DNA of 64,000 bases, from positions 2,170,001 to 2,234,000 of the forward strand of contig JAFKAC010000004.1 of NCBI GenBank assembly GCA_025766275.1, given 5' to 3'. Source of the DNA: Lactarius indigo (lineage: Eukaryota > Basidiomycota > Agaricomycetes > Russulales > Russulaceae). How positions within the stretch are numbered: the first letter of the stretch is position 1; every line of letters begins with the position of its first letter. The notes beneath the pieces were generated by a model that had not been told where the DNA came from, did no database searches, and saw only the letters and a program-made list of their open reading frames with translations. The position numbers and the translations under genes were made by a program. This document shows, piece by piece, positions 41,288 to 52,795 of this stretch.

Positions 41288-43378
41288 TCAAACATCTGCC
41301 CAACCACCTTCATCCAGCTTGTACGAAGCTTCAGATTCGGGTCTGTCTGGGCTGTCCACAAGCTTTGCGACACGCTCTTCCGCCCGACCTGATTCGCGCG
41401 TTCAAGTGTTAGTGGTGTTGAAAAGAAGGATTAGTGCCACACAGTTCCGTGACCTGTGGCTGAATTACTTCTAGTGACCTGACGCACCTTTTCGTAGGAA
41501 GATTCTCGTGGCTGAGGCGTGTGATAGAATATGACCACCGATAGGTTTCAGCGCACCTCCGGCGACGAAGGTCATCGTTGCGCCAGGATCGGCTGCACAT
41601 GAGTGGGGCAAGGAGCCGGTAAGTGGGATGTTGCTGCGTGAAACGGGTGGTACCGACATTGCACTTGATTGGTAATAAGAATAGCGACCTTTAGTGCTAT
41701 TGTAAGCCAATCACATCCACTAGGCATAAAACACGCTTGCATTGAATTCCTCGGACAGCTTAGATAACTTGGAAAGAAACTGTGGACAGTTTGCTGAATA
41801 GTTGCGTATTAACAGGTGACGATCGCACCTGGGCAAGCTACGAGGGCGTTAGTAAACAGGGTAATAGGCCGGACGAAGTATGGACCCCGGGCCATTACCT
41901 TTTGTTGTCTCTCGCTGAGTTCCCCACGCCCAGAGAAGTCGACCCGGAAAAGGGCCATTATACTATCGACAATCTTTTATTGCGATGACAAACATTGGTC
42001 TCGCCCAAATTGTGATCGTGCTCACAATGAGTCGAAAGTCTTTATCCTCGGCAAATCGTTGGGAGCACTCGTTGATGAGTTCCATCTGAGGGTGACTCAA
42101 TGCCTGTTTCCAAAAAGAGTCTATTGAGGATCTTTTACCTGATGTTCGCTATTATATGCGCGGGCTGACATAGCTCTAGGGCATGTCAGTAGATACCGAT
42201 CGCAGTGGCCAGCACACCATAAAGAATATTTTCCAGAGCCATGTCCCCGTTAACCCCGAATCGATCTGCGATGGATTTGATACGGTCGGGTCGGAAAGTG
42301 CCTGCGATAACATGGCGTTCAGGAACGAACGGACACGCAGGCTTGTACATACCTTCTGTGTCTATATAGGCAACCTGAAGAATGATGTCACCAAAGATGA
42401 TAAATGCCAAGTGCTTCGTTAACTCACCTTTCCCGAGGCACCACCGAGCTCAGGGGGTAATTGAGCCACCACGCTCATTGTATGCGCAAGTTGAGTCTTT
42501 CCAGTGCGATACTCTCCATAAACTACGTAGGAAGATGTCAGATTGAGAAGGTGCGGATTCTAGTCATACCCCCCTTCAGTAATAGATTGCGACACGAGCC
42601 CCCCTCAAAAATTAGATATTTTGAGTCGTCTGCCCTCGATTTAATCATTCCAGAATTTACCTCCGAGCATGACATCGACAGATTTGCTCCCTGTGCTGAT
42701 GGCCAGCACCCTTTTGCGCTTCTCTTGCAGCTCAAGCCCTGTCGCGAAGGAAGAGCCCTGAAATGTGATTCAATGTGGTAACAAGGAGATAAGGAACTGG
42801 CAGGTCAACGGTTATCTTGTGTGCCGCTTCCTGTGAACGTCCGGAATGAGCTAAAGACGCATATACATATATGCCACGAGGTTCACACACCTTTATCTTT
42901 TCGACTTTGGCCTCGGACATACCCTGGCAATATTGAGCCACGGTATGAGCACTCTTTACCTTCTGGACGGTGAGATAGGTACTGACCTTAATCTTGAGCA
43001 TCTGTTTCCTGGTGGTCATGTTGACGCCAGACACGGTGTTGATCGCGGCGGACTATGGAAAGCAAAACGAAGGCGCCATCAGATGACTTCCACAAAGCCG
43101 GGTCATACCTTGAGCTTTAAAATGTCTTGCACGTTGATTCCCTACGAGTGGACATGTCAGAAAACTTGGGGTGAAAACAACCCAGCGCGCATATATGCGA
43201 ACATGTTGCTGTAGTTCATCCACCGAATCGAAAAATGGCGCCTGGGTGGAAGCAAATTTGGGGTATATCTTTGAAAAGTTCGTCGAGAACAAGATAAACA
43301 AACGTCATCTGTTTCTTCAACGGGGCTGTCAGGTCGAGAAGGCGGAGGTGGTGCAGCTGACGAAGCGACGCGTGCCAT
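41288..43378 (-). CDS. DMC1: Meiotic recombinase DMC1
   Basis: This is the RecA/Rad51-family strand-exchange protein of meiosis. The N-terminus is [17 protein letters not shown]. The helix-hairpin domain shows [30 protein letters not shown] and [12 protein letters not shown] followed by [10 protein letters not shown]. These favour Dmc1 over Rad51. Walker A is GEYRTGKTQ (about 42505), then [20 protein letters not shown] and [15 protein letters not shown]. The C-terminal part has [29 protein letters not shown] and [15 protein letters not shown], ending in GGWADV. Many short introns (at least ten exons) are needed, as usual for basidiomycete DMC1, and joins keep frame. The product is close to the usual 340-350 aa. 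Its presence suggests that the lineage keeps meiosis. Confidence 0.9.
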
Positions 43379-43617
43379 CGTTAAGATGCGAAGGGTGAAT
43401 TTTCGGACTTCAGTTTCAGATGCTAATGAGAGGGACAAATTAAGGGAATGAGAAATATGCGTTTTTATGAGACGCGTCGCATCACGGTCACGTGTAGGCA
43501 GCGTTCAGCAAACACCAAGAACAAGAGACTATTCGTGTTCCCCAACAAGATGAGACACCGCAATTAATAAACGAGTTAGCAACACAATAAAGTACCATCA
43601 CATGAAAAATAAATAGT

Positions 43618-46487
43618 TTATACCCGCCGCCTTGAGGCCCTGTCCACGTCCACAAGCGTGTCTATAACATGATCCCTTGCCTCCTCGAGCTTGGAACCGC
43701 CACTGTAGAACACCTCGGCGTCTAGGGCAACCCTCAATGCTGCACGCAACCCTGCATTTCGGCGCGAAGGTGACGGCGGAGGCGAAAGCACGACGGAAAC
43801 GCCCGAGGACCCAGGTAACGCGGAGGGGAATAGTCGCCTATATAGCACGATTGCGGAAAGCAGCATACGCACGCCCCGTTCTTCGTCGTCGGCGTCCGAG
43901 TCATCGGAGTGTTCGATCTCCTCATGTCGGACGAATGCACCATTGTAGATGCGCTCCAGTAGGTCCACGAGCTCCGCACTACGCCCCCCCAAGGAGCGTC
44001 CTGCATCAATTACGGCCTGCCGTTCCACTTCTTCGCGAGCGTCCTTCTCGGTACCATAGAACTCGGTATCTCCCGATTGCACATCTGGGCCAAGTACAGC
44101 ATCCACGAACGCCCGCGCAGCAACATGCGCAACGGCCTTGCGCACATTGCGCACGGCGAGCGAGCTAAGCGGGGAAAGACGGACATTGCACGTCTTGGCG
44201 AGACTGACAGAGGCTTCCTCGACCGTCATCGCGCCAATAACGGCGCGCTCGAAAGGTCGCACAAGCCGCGCATGATTTGCTCTCGTCCAGAGGGTCATGG
44301 CACGGGCACGCCAAACAGGAAAGACCAAGAGGGCGAGCGTCGATAAATCGCCTGGCGAAGTAGCAAAGGCAGGGGTGTGAGAAACCATGCCCCAGTACGC
44401 CTGCGAACGGAGGCCAAGTGACGTGGCACCTAGACTTGAAATCAGCACCTAGTCCGCCATGATAGTCACGGGTGAGAGTACACACGGTCAAACACCGCTA
44501 GTTCCGCCAACCTCACCCACGCGCGCTGCTCAAGTTGCTTATGTTCAAGTGTCTTGGTCTTCCCTCCACGCTTGGGCGCCGCAAAACTCAACAGAAGTCC
44601 AAAGAAACCGGGGTGCACTCCAAGGGCTGTGCGGAGCAAAGTGGCCTCATCGGGTGTGCCACGTCGTGAGGAATCCAAGGCATCAATGAGAGCATTTCGT
44701 TTGGCCGCATCCGTGCGAGGGAAGTTGGAGGACGAAAAGAGAGTACGAAGTCGGGGGATACTCTTAGGGAGGAAGGGTAGCAAAATAGAAAGGAAGACGA
44801 GGCCAGAAACGACCAGATGGAAGACTTGCAACACTTCTCTCCAGCCGAAAGTGGACGCAAGCGCCGTCGGCGTAAGAACGACACCAGTGTCTGCAAGAAC
44901 GACGCCGGTGTGGGTGGGGGAAGATCGGGAATACGAGGTGAGCGGCGAATTGAAGAAAGAAAAAAAGGAGAAGACTGCGAGGAGATACTGCTTTGACTGA
45001 GCTTGGACGGGAGGAGTAGCTACATCCCGAGGCTGCGACGCTTCTCCCTCGGGAAGGGGCTGAACTTTTCGCGGCCGCCCGCGCTTGCGTTTTTCTGGTA
45101 CAACGCCTGGATTTGTCTCCTTGGGTTTTGGGTCCTTGGCAGGCCTCTTTGGTATGCCTTTGATACGCTTCTTGGGATGCAAATTATCATCGTCAGCGTC
45201 ACTCTCTCCATCGTCAACGCCCTCGTCATCATCAGAAATGTCTGAGGTGGCCTCGTCACGCTCGGGTCCACCAAAACGAGACACCCATTCACGTTCCCAC
45301 TCGCGGAGAAGAGCAGGACCGCCGACGAGACCCGAAATGAGAGAGCGCAAACCGGCTTGCTCCCGCTTGAGGCGGCTTTCGCGGCGTTTCAAGACGCTAC
45401 ATGCGACGTGAGGGGAAAGATCAGGGCGAGGAATCACAATGCTCACTGAATGTACTCCGCAGCCTTTCCGAGAACGTTGGCCTTGCTGATCTTGCGTGCG
45501 ACCCTGACTCCGTCTACGAAACCGCGTTCGTCTACTACGTCGTTCCATACAAGCTTCTCTGGCTTCTCCAGTGACTCGGCCTCCGGGCCATCTTGACCTT
45601 TATTGCCCTTCTCCTTGGTCTCAAGGACCCGAAGTGCAGGCACCGCGTCTTTGAGAGACTGGATGCGTGCGTTGAGATTTGTGCGGTATCTTCGCTCTAT
45701 GGTGGTGTGACTCGTCTTTGGACGGCCGATGACGGCCACTGTCCCACCCAGAGCTGAATCTGGTGAGGGAGTAAGCTCAGCGGCTGGGGATTTACGCTTA
45801 GAGCCAGCGTTGGTCGCTGGAGGGGAATGACGCTGGAGGCGTGGAATGGGAAGCTTTTGGGCATCTAAGCGGAGGATGTCAAGAGGGTAAATGACAGACG
45901 AGTGGGGTAATGAGCATACTGGAGAAAGTAAGTTGCTCCGCCTGTCCTTGCACAGGCACTGCAAGAGTGACACCAGAAGTCTGGCGAACGGACTGTGCGA
46001 GCTCGTCGACCGGGTCATTCACTGATACAGGTACGTGGACGGGCACATGAACACCCGGAGAGATATGAGGGGAGGTAGCGGCAGTAGATGGGATGGATGG
46101 TATAGAGGCCACAGGAGTGAGATCTGAGAGAGATGCGCCGGATGAAGAAGAGGATGAAGTAATGCTCATTCGACGAGGAGGGAGACTTTGTGGAAATCCA
46201 AGTAGTTGCTGAGGTTGGAAAGGAGTCAAGTCGGTAGTGAACATCTTTGGGTCAAAGTGCAAGGCGCTGGGGTCAATGGCAAGAGAAGAGGAATCGAAGT
46301 CGAGATCCATCCCGAGAGGGAGATTCAAACCGAAATCAAAGGCAGCAGGGTCGAATTTGACGTTCTGAGGCTGGTCATTGTCCCAGAGACTGGAGAACTG
46401 GGACCAGTCAGGAGGGCTGTCCGTATGGGACGTGCCAGAATCAGACATTGTGGGTACGTCGGAGAGATGGTGGTCGTCCATAGACAT
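43618..46487 (-). CDS. SRE1: SREBP-type membrane-bound bHLH transcription factor (Sre1)
   Basis: A sterol- and oxygen-responsive factor that is held in the ER and released by cleavage to activate sterol genes. The N-terminus is acidic and Ser/Pro-rich (activation domain). The bHLH reads KTSHTTIERRYRTNLNARI, with the SREBP-specific Tyr in the basic helix, then SLKDAVPALRVLE. A charged loop and KISKANVLGKAAEYIQ follow, and then a leucine-zipper-like helix (LKRRESRLKREQAGLRSLI). Two membrane segments lie at about 44950 (LLAVFSFFSFFNSPL) and about 44800 (VFHLVVSGLVFLSILLPFL). The C-terminal regulatory half ends at 43618. Introns between bHLH exons join cleanly. The last intron near 44465-44500 is uncertain: a 35-bp or a 66-bp version keeps frame. 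An E-box lies 43 bp upstream of the start. Confidence 0.87.
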
Positions 46488-46818
46488 TGGGTCGATGCGG
46501 AATCGGACCACTTTGAAGTATAAATCCAAATCACGTGACTGTAGCGGGGTTGGTGTGCTGGATAGCCTCAGCAGACTCGGGCTCCAGGGCTGAGCTGAGA
46601 TTGAGGCAGTTACTAGCGGTTGTAGTTGCAAGTGTCAGCGGCCCCGTGTGCGTGTCTAGATCGCCCTTTCTAGGTAGCCAACTTGAACCATACAGCGGAC
46701 TTTGAAGGCGACTACACATTTACATTATATAGCTCGCCAGTGTCGCGTCGTCAATCTATCCCCCTTTTCCTCTCTCCTTCCCTCCCTTTTTGTCTCCTTC
46801 TTTCCGCACCTTGAGGAA
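46488..46818. promoter_or_regulatory. Divergent promoter of SRE1 and the PARP-finger gene, with an SREBP-type E-box
   Basis: The stretch has 331 bp between divergent start codons. At 46530-46539 it carries ATCACGTGAC, the palindromic E-box form that SREBP-family bHLH proteins can bind, 43 bp from the SRE1 start. Pyrimidine-rich tracts precede the PARP-finger start. Autoregulation is an inference. Confidence 0.5.
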
Positions 46819-48179
46819 ATGTCTGACACAGAAGAAAAAAAATCGGGCTATCGCCTCGAATATGCTAAGAATAATCGGGCAAAGTGCAAAGGTTTGTTTT
46901 TGCTCTCGCTATTATTTTCCTTCCTCTCTATCTTGCTCACTGTTCTACGCGTTTTTCGTCCCAACAGGCCCCAAGCCTTGCAATGGTTGGTGTCTGTTTC
47001 ACTCCTGACACGCTTGTCTATCAATCTCATAAATCTACGTTCTTCTAGGAACGGTCCTCGACAAGGGCACACTCAAAATAGGCTCTGTTGTTGATTTCAG
47101 GGGCCACACTTCCTTGTACGTCAGCTTTAAACATATTTCACTTTGCCGCATGCTCATCACAACCCTTCCTTCCAATTTCCCTGGTTTTCTTCTTGGTTTC
47201 CAATGATAGTGCCTGGCGTCATTGGGGTTGTACAACCGAAACCATCATAACCAACATGAAGAAGTCTTTCACCGAAGCAGATGAGCTCGACGGATTCGAC
47301 GAACTTCAGCCCGCGGATCAGGACAAAATTCGCAAGGCTTGGGAAGATGGCCATGTCGCTGATGAGGACGTTCCCGAGACGGCACGCAAGGCTCAAGGGG
47401 ATGATGGTGCAGATGAGGAACCAAAACCCAAGAAGAAACGTGCACCAGCAAAGAAAGCTGACGAAGGTGAATCATCAAAGCCGAAGAAGGCACGCGCGAC
47501 CAAGAAGGCAAGTCGCTCATTCGCTGTTGTTCTGCAACATTTAGACATCATTGCCGTTCACAGAAGTCAGACGAAGAAGGCGAGGCTGCAGATGATGATG
47601 ACGTAGAAAAGGAAAAGCCAAAGAAAGCACCAGTGTCAAAGTCTCGTCCCAAGGCAATTATTCCCCTAGTTTTCATTTTGCACCAATGAATCCTGACATG
47701 ATTAATCTCAGAAATCTAAAGATGAAGACCAGGAGATGAATGGGGCCGATGAAGACCAGGAGGCGAAACCAAAAAAGAAAGCCCCACCTCCTAAGAAAGC
47801 CCCAGCTGAAAAGAAGGCCACTGAGAAGAAGGCCCCTGCGAAGAAGCGTGCCGCCAAAAAGGTACTTTTATAAATAAAAATAAATCCACTTTTTGACCCA
47901 CATTCGACAGGATGTCGAAGAAGAATCCGGCGAGGACTTTGCTGATGATATCGACAACCTCCCAGCTGATGACGATGAACTCTCTGAGGCTGAGAATAAG
48001 AAGCGAAAGGTACGTCCGAGTATTTCAGAATATAAGCACCCAACTCCTTCTCAACGTCGATTGGCGATCAGCGCCCTGTGTCAAAGACCTCCACCAAACC
48101 TGCGTCGAAGAAAGCCGCAAAACCAGCATCTGGTCGTGCTAAGAAGGCCAAGGTAACTCATGAGGATGAAGAGGACTGA
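46819..48179 (+). CDS. PARP-type zinc-finger protein with basic Lys/Ala-rich tail
   Basis: A small nuclear DNA-binding protein with one PARP-type zinc finger and no catalytic PARP domain. Exons at 46819 onward give YRLEYAKNNRAKCKG, then PKPCNG, TVLDKGTLKIGSVVDFRGH and FAWRHWGCTT, supplying the Cys, Cys, His and Cys ligands. The helix MKKSFTEADELDGFDELQ follows. The rest alternates KKRAPAKKADEG-like basic and acidic blocks, recalling histone H1 or HMG tails, and ends in VTHEDEED at 48177-48179. At least seven exons are needed, some very short. It could recognise nicks or breaks in DNA, but only the finger supports that. Confidence 0.82.
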
Positions 48180-48514
48180 ATCCATTACCTCTATGTGTCG
48201 TTTGCGTTATCAATGTCGATGCTTGCCCACGGTATTGTTGTGGTTCCCTATTGCTCTCTGCGTGCTATCCCTTCTTTCTTATATACATGTTGCCATGTAC
48301 TACGATCGATAATACCATATGGAGACTGTCTTGGACTTGTCCCGTCGCTTCAAGCGATCGCTGTCTAAAAACAATGTCGTATTTTGTCTGATAGTAAAAA
48401 TATTTATGATATTATGGAATTGTGGTGAGCTACAGGAGGAGGGATTGAGTGCTACAGCTATTTATTATGAGGTGAATACAGCCCATTAGCCCAATGAAAA
48501 TAATAACAATGTCA
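48180..48514. other. Short convergent intergenic stretch
   Basis: It holds the 3' flanks of the PARP-finger gene and the secreted-protein gene. AT-rich tracts near 48390-48420 and 48470-48520 may serve in 3' end formation. No gene is seen. Confidence 0.5.
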
Positions 48515-49434
48515 TTAGTATGAGTACCCTCCGTCGGTCGCCGATTGAGAAGGGCTTGGAAATGAGGCCGGAGTAGATGATGAGAGGGGGCGAGAAGTAA
48601 GTAAAATCATGGGAGGTGAATTGCCCGGACTTCCGTTGCCACTGCCCGGGCCAGCGTCGGATGTGGGAAAGGGGAGAAACGACAGGCCGTTGGCGTTGAT
48701 GGAGGAGATCAACAGCGAAGCCTGACTGGGGGGGATTGTCGTCGTCGTGGGAGGAAGGAGCGTGACGGTGATCGTGGTAGGTCCTTCAGAGGACGACTTT
48801 CCGTCGTCTCCACAGTCCGGATTGTCACCATCGTTGGTCCCTTGCGTGGTATTTCTGCCACTATCCCGTGCAGGTGACCCATCTCCATCATCCCCGCAGT
48901 CATCAGCAGAGTCGCTGCTGACTACGGGGAAGGGGACGGTGACGTTGCCGCCGGACGTTGAGTTACTCGTAATTCCACCCTGAGCACCAGAAGCTGCGAT
49001 TATTGAGGCAGCGTTTCTCTGGCTTGTGCAGGCGACAAACTACCCATATGGGAGCATTTCTGTGAGACGCGGCTGTGGGGGGTAAGGTAAACACGTACAG
49101 TGCCATTGGTCCGGATTTGAGGAAGTGCGAAACATGATTTGCTCGAGGGACATGGCTCTGTCTGCCAGGCTTTGTCAAAGCAAGCCGCGAAAGCGTTTTT
49201 TATGCAGGCTGTCTCGCCAGCTGTCCGCCCACGTGGATCAGCGGGCTACTACAGAGACGAGTGAGAACGCGTACTGTTGCAGGAGTCATTCACTTGCAGA
49301 CTTTTGAACTCAGAGTTGAGAATCTGCGCCTGCTGTCCGTTTGCAAGAAGAGTCGCATTATCGACAGCAACAGGGCCAGCAGAAACTAAAGGAGACGCGA
49401 GAACTGCAAGAAAGACCAAGGTAAAGAAAGCCAT
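48515..49434 (-). CDS. Small secreted Cys-containing protein with Ser/Thr-rich tail
   Basis: No family is recognised. The start MAFFTLVFLAVLASPLVSAG is a clear signal peptide. A mature region of about 100 residues with several Cys follows (ACIKNAFAACFDKAW, EPCPSSKSCFALPQI, FVACTSQRN). A long Ser/Thr/Pro/Gly-rich tail (TTITVTLLPPTTTTIPPSQ and onward) ends in ATDGGYSY, without a hydrophobic GPI signal. Two or three short introns are needed; the one between NGT and FVACT (about 49035-49100) is clean. The N-terminal Cys spacing and the mucin-like tail suggest a cell-wall-associated or apoplastic protein. Confidence 0.72.
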
Positions 49435-49735
49435 GATTGAGAGGATATATTATCGACAACCGGGTCGGTCAAAAGATTGTAAGCTCCAGGCTCAAATAGA
49501 ATGGGGAGAGAGATGGGTGTTAAAATAGCCTGCATAGTTCAGAACCTTTATAGTGTCTGCAGATTGAATACAACAAAAGACGAGGTGACGTTAGTTCACA
49601 ACCACAAAACAAAGGAGACAACGATGAGAAGCGTGGGAATGTCCTGGAGATACCCGAGCGCGAAAGGTCCACGATCCACTTTTGTGGACATCAGTGCGAT
49701 CGACTAAGGCCTCAACACCGCCAATAACATCAAGC
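49435..49735. other. Divergent promoter region of the secreted protein and eS26
   Basis: About 300 bases between two divergent start codons. No clear element was identified. Confidence 0.5.
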
Positions 49736-50403
49736 ATGGTAAGTGGATTCCAATATAAGTCGAGTCGTTATGTGTTTTTGTTGGACATAAACCATCTTGT
49801 GTCTTTTGTGCCTGTGGGCAAGTTGAGGTGCAGGGTGGATGGGTTGTCGTGCACTTGGGTGACCCTTGCCTCTTCTGTCACTAACTGTACCTTGGTTTGC
49901 AGACAAAGAAAAGAAGAAACGGTGGCCGCAACAAGAAGGGTCGTGGCCATGTCACTTTCCTCCGCTGCTCCAACTGCTCGCGTGCAGTCCCAAAGGATAA
50001 AGCCATCAAACGTTTCACTGTGAGGAACATGGTGGAGAGCGCTGCCATACGGGATATCAGCGAGGCTTCCGTGTATCATGGTACGTACTTGAATCCTTTT
50101 TCTTTTTCGTTTGGTAAACCTGACTGGATGCAAAGAATATTCTATTCCCAAGCTGTATATCAAAATTGCATACTGCGTGTCATGCGCCATCCACTCACAC
50201 GGTGTGTCGAGATCCACTGTGACTCTGTTCGGTTCTCATAATACCTTTGCAACTTAGTCGTTCGCGTTCGTTCGCGTGAAGGTCGACGCAATCGTGCACC
50301 CCCGCCTCGCGTTCGGTGGAAGGACGGTAAGAAAGTCAACCCGGCTGTCGTTGCTGCGGAGGAGGCCAAGGCTGCGGCAGCTGCTGGTGCCAGGGGAACG
50401 TGA
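49736..50403 (+). CDS. RPS26: 40S ribosomal protein eS26
   Basis: A zinc-binding protein of the small ribosomal subunit near the mRNA exit site. Four exons (49736-49738, 49903-50080, 50136-50201, 50258-50403) encode 130 aa. Exon 1 is the ATG alone; intron 1 is 164 bp. The protein begins [16 protein letters not shown] and has [51 protein letters not shown] and [19 protein letters not shown]. The two Cys pairs are the zinc ligands. The C-terminus is an Ala-rich tail. All joins and the family length agree, so this model is firm. Confidence 0.95.
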
Positions 50404-50811
50404 AGTGTTGTATTAGTTATCGTGCATCCTTGGTCTTTGGCTAATGCAATCGAGCCAAAAAAAAAAATTAAAACACGCGTGGGATGGAAAAGCGGTCATG
50501 ACAAAGTCCAGCGCGTAATGTATCTTACACCACTATCTAGAAGACCATCATCGTGCCAAATGTGACACAGTAGTGTTGCTAGCGAAAGCGAAGAAATGTG
50601 CTCTACGCCACTCTCAAATGGCACCTCCCAGTAAAGAAACGCACATGGAGGTGTGATAAGGTGATGGCGTTTGAATGAAACGGAAGCGAGCCGATTATCT
50701 AATAAATACCCGGGTTCGGGTGATGCCGACAGTGGATCTCCCGGGCGCGCGCAGCTTGAGGACGACTCCTCTCCTCTCCTCTTCTCTCCTCCTCCTGACC
50801 AACGCTTACCT
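50404..50811. other. Promoter region of the SYLF-SH3 gene
   Basis: No separate gene is seen. The frame of the next gene stays open up to an ATG at 50671, so an N-terminal extension of 47 codons is possible, but homologues start near 50812. Confidence 0.45.
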
Positions 50812-52672
50812 ATGCCAAAGATAGGAAATCCTCTTCCTCAGTCCCTCCCGAAGGAATGTGCAAAAGCTGCAAAAATTTGTATGTCATTTAGTCCTTGCTC
50901 ACCTGGTGTGCACACAATTCACCGTGCTTGGTCCGCAGTCAATAATTTCGTCGATAGCGGGAACAATGGACTTGACGGCGTTCGTCTTACCACTAGAACC
51001 ACTATACATTGGCTGAAATCTCCTTGAAAGATCAGATCATTCCTCGCTCCGTTCTTGAGCGCGCGTGTGGTTTTGCCATTTTCACAATCTTCAAAGCGGG
51101 CTTCCTCTTCTCCGCACGCGGTGGGGGTGGTATCGTCATTGCGCGTCTGGACGACGGATGTAAGTACCCCCTTTTCACGTCGTCACATCTGAAATCGATA
51201 CTATTCTGTTCGTAGCTTGGTCCGCACCAAGTGCCATTGGCCTTGCAGGAGTTGGTGTGGGTGGGCAGGCTGGCGCAGAGATGACGGACTTCCTCATCGT
51301 GCTCAACTCACGCTCGGTTAGTTATCCCCCTAGACCCTTGATCGTGGCTGACTCATTTCGCGTCCCGGCACGTGTTTGGATCTGCCTTCCTTCCAAAGGC
51401 TGTCGTGAGTGATTACACTTACCGACAATATCCAGCCTAACGTGATTGCCATCTCTCGTGTTCAGAGGTCGTTCATGGCCGCGGGTTCACTGACTCTTGG
51501 TGGTAACATGAGTCTGGCTGTCGGTCCTCTGGGTCGTAATGGGGAGGCCTCGACCGCACTCAGCACGAGTGGCAAAGTTGCTGCAATGTTCGTACCATAC
51601 CTTCATCACCTTTCTGAATTCTTGTATCGACATCATTTCAGGTACAGTTACTCTAAAACTCGCGGCCTCTTTGGTGGTGTCTCTGTGGAAGGCTCCGTGA
51701 TCGTTGAGCGACAGGATGCGAACGCCCAAGCATACCGCTCTGACGTCAGCGCAAAGCAAATTCTCAGTGGTAGCGTCACACCGCCGGAGTGGGCACAAAC
51801 CCTTATCCGCACGCTAGAGGCACGTACTAGCTCACCCGGTGGACGTGCATGGGTGCATGATGGTCGACCCTCAACTGACTCGCAGTACGCGTTTGGTGGA
51901 ATTTCGAGCTCCAAGGCCGAAGCGCCGCAATCTTCGCGCAAACAACAGCCCAAGACTCGCAACGCTGACAGCTTCCCGCCAGGTTCCTGGGGTACATCCA
52001 AGAATACGGGAAGCTATTTCGGCCCCCCTTCGGAGGAGGCTGTCTCTGGTTCGGCCTGGGACTATGACCATGCTCCTCGGATCGATGATCCACCACCTTT
52101 TGAGACCCGTTTTGAAAGTGACTTTGTTCCCTCCGTACGCCCACACGTTCGGCACACCGCTGGACAGTCGCTCGATCTTTCCACCGGCAGTAGTCCCGGT
52201 CCAGGCCAGAAATCTGCACATAGCCGGTCTTCGAGCAGTACCACGAGGACTACCAATCCGTTCTACTCGAAAGCAGAGCGCGAAAGTGATGGTTACGACA
52301 TCGCAACTCCGTTCGGACCGACGCTTGAGGACGAGGAAAATCCATTCGGACCGGGACCTCGGAGTGTGGACGCGGCTGCTGCACGTCACCGCGAGGCCGA
52401 GCGTACTCGCATCTTAAGTCGGCCGCTTGGGCAGGGGGAGGGCGTTGCTCGCGCCATCGCGCTATTCGATTTCCGCGCTGTTGAACCCGGAGATCTGTCC
52501 TTTTTGAAAGGCCAGGTCATCACCATCACCGAGAAGAGTGACACTACGGATACATGGTGAGGGTTTCGTGACATACCCTCATGAGTGTACTGATCTCCAT
52601 TCACTTAGGTGGAAGGGTAAGCTCGATGGACAAGAAGGGTCATTCCCGGCTAATTTTGTAGAGGTTGTATGA
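50812..52672 (+). CDS. SYLF-SH3 protein (Ysc84/Lsb3 homologue)
   Basis: An actin-patch protein that binds lipid and F-actin through its SYLF domain during endocytosis. The N-terminus (PLPQSLPKECAKAAKI) and IIPRSVLERACGFAIFTIFKAG begin the SYLF domain. SARGGGGIVIARL, SAPSAIGLAGVGVGGQAGAE, LTLGGNMSLAVGPLGRN and TRGLFGGVSVEGSVI continue it. A disordered linker of about 230 residues with several Pro-rich spots separates it from the C-terminal SH3 domain: AIALFDFRAVEPGDLSFLKG, then WWKGKLDGQEGSFPANFVEVV split by the last intron. The second intron ends at the AG before IIPRS. The stop is at 52670-52672. The domain order matches yeast Ysc84 and human SH3YL1. Confidence 0.88.
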
Positions 52673-52795
52673 TTTTCATTGCTTGTAGTATTGTCTTGCT
52701 GCTGGTAGTATACTCTAAGGGACACTCATAGTGGATTATGTAATACATTTCTGGGTCACGCTCCACGTCGAGTACGGCTTGCTCATTCTACCGTG

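Noticed and set aside
43677..44168. 163-codon plus-strand frame
   Set aside because: It is the antisense shadow of the GC-rich last exon of SRE1 and shows no domain.
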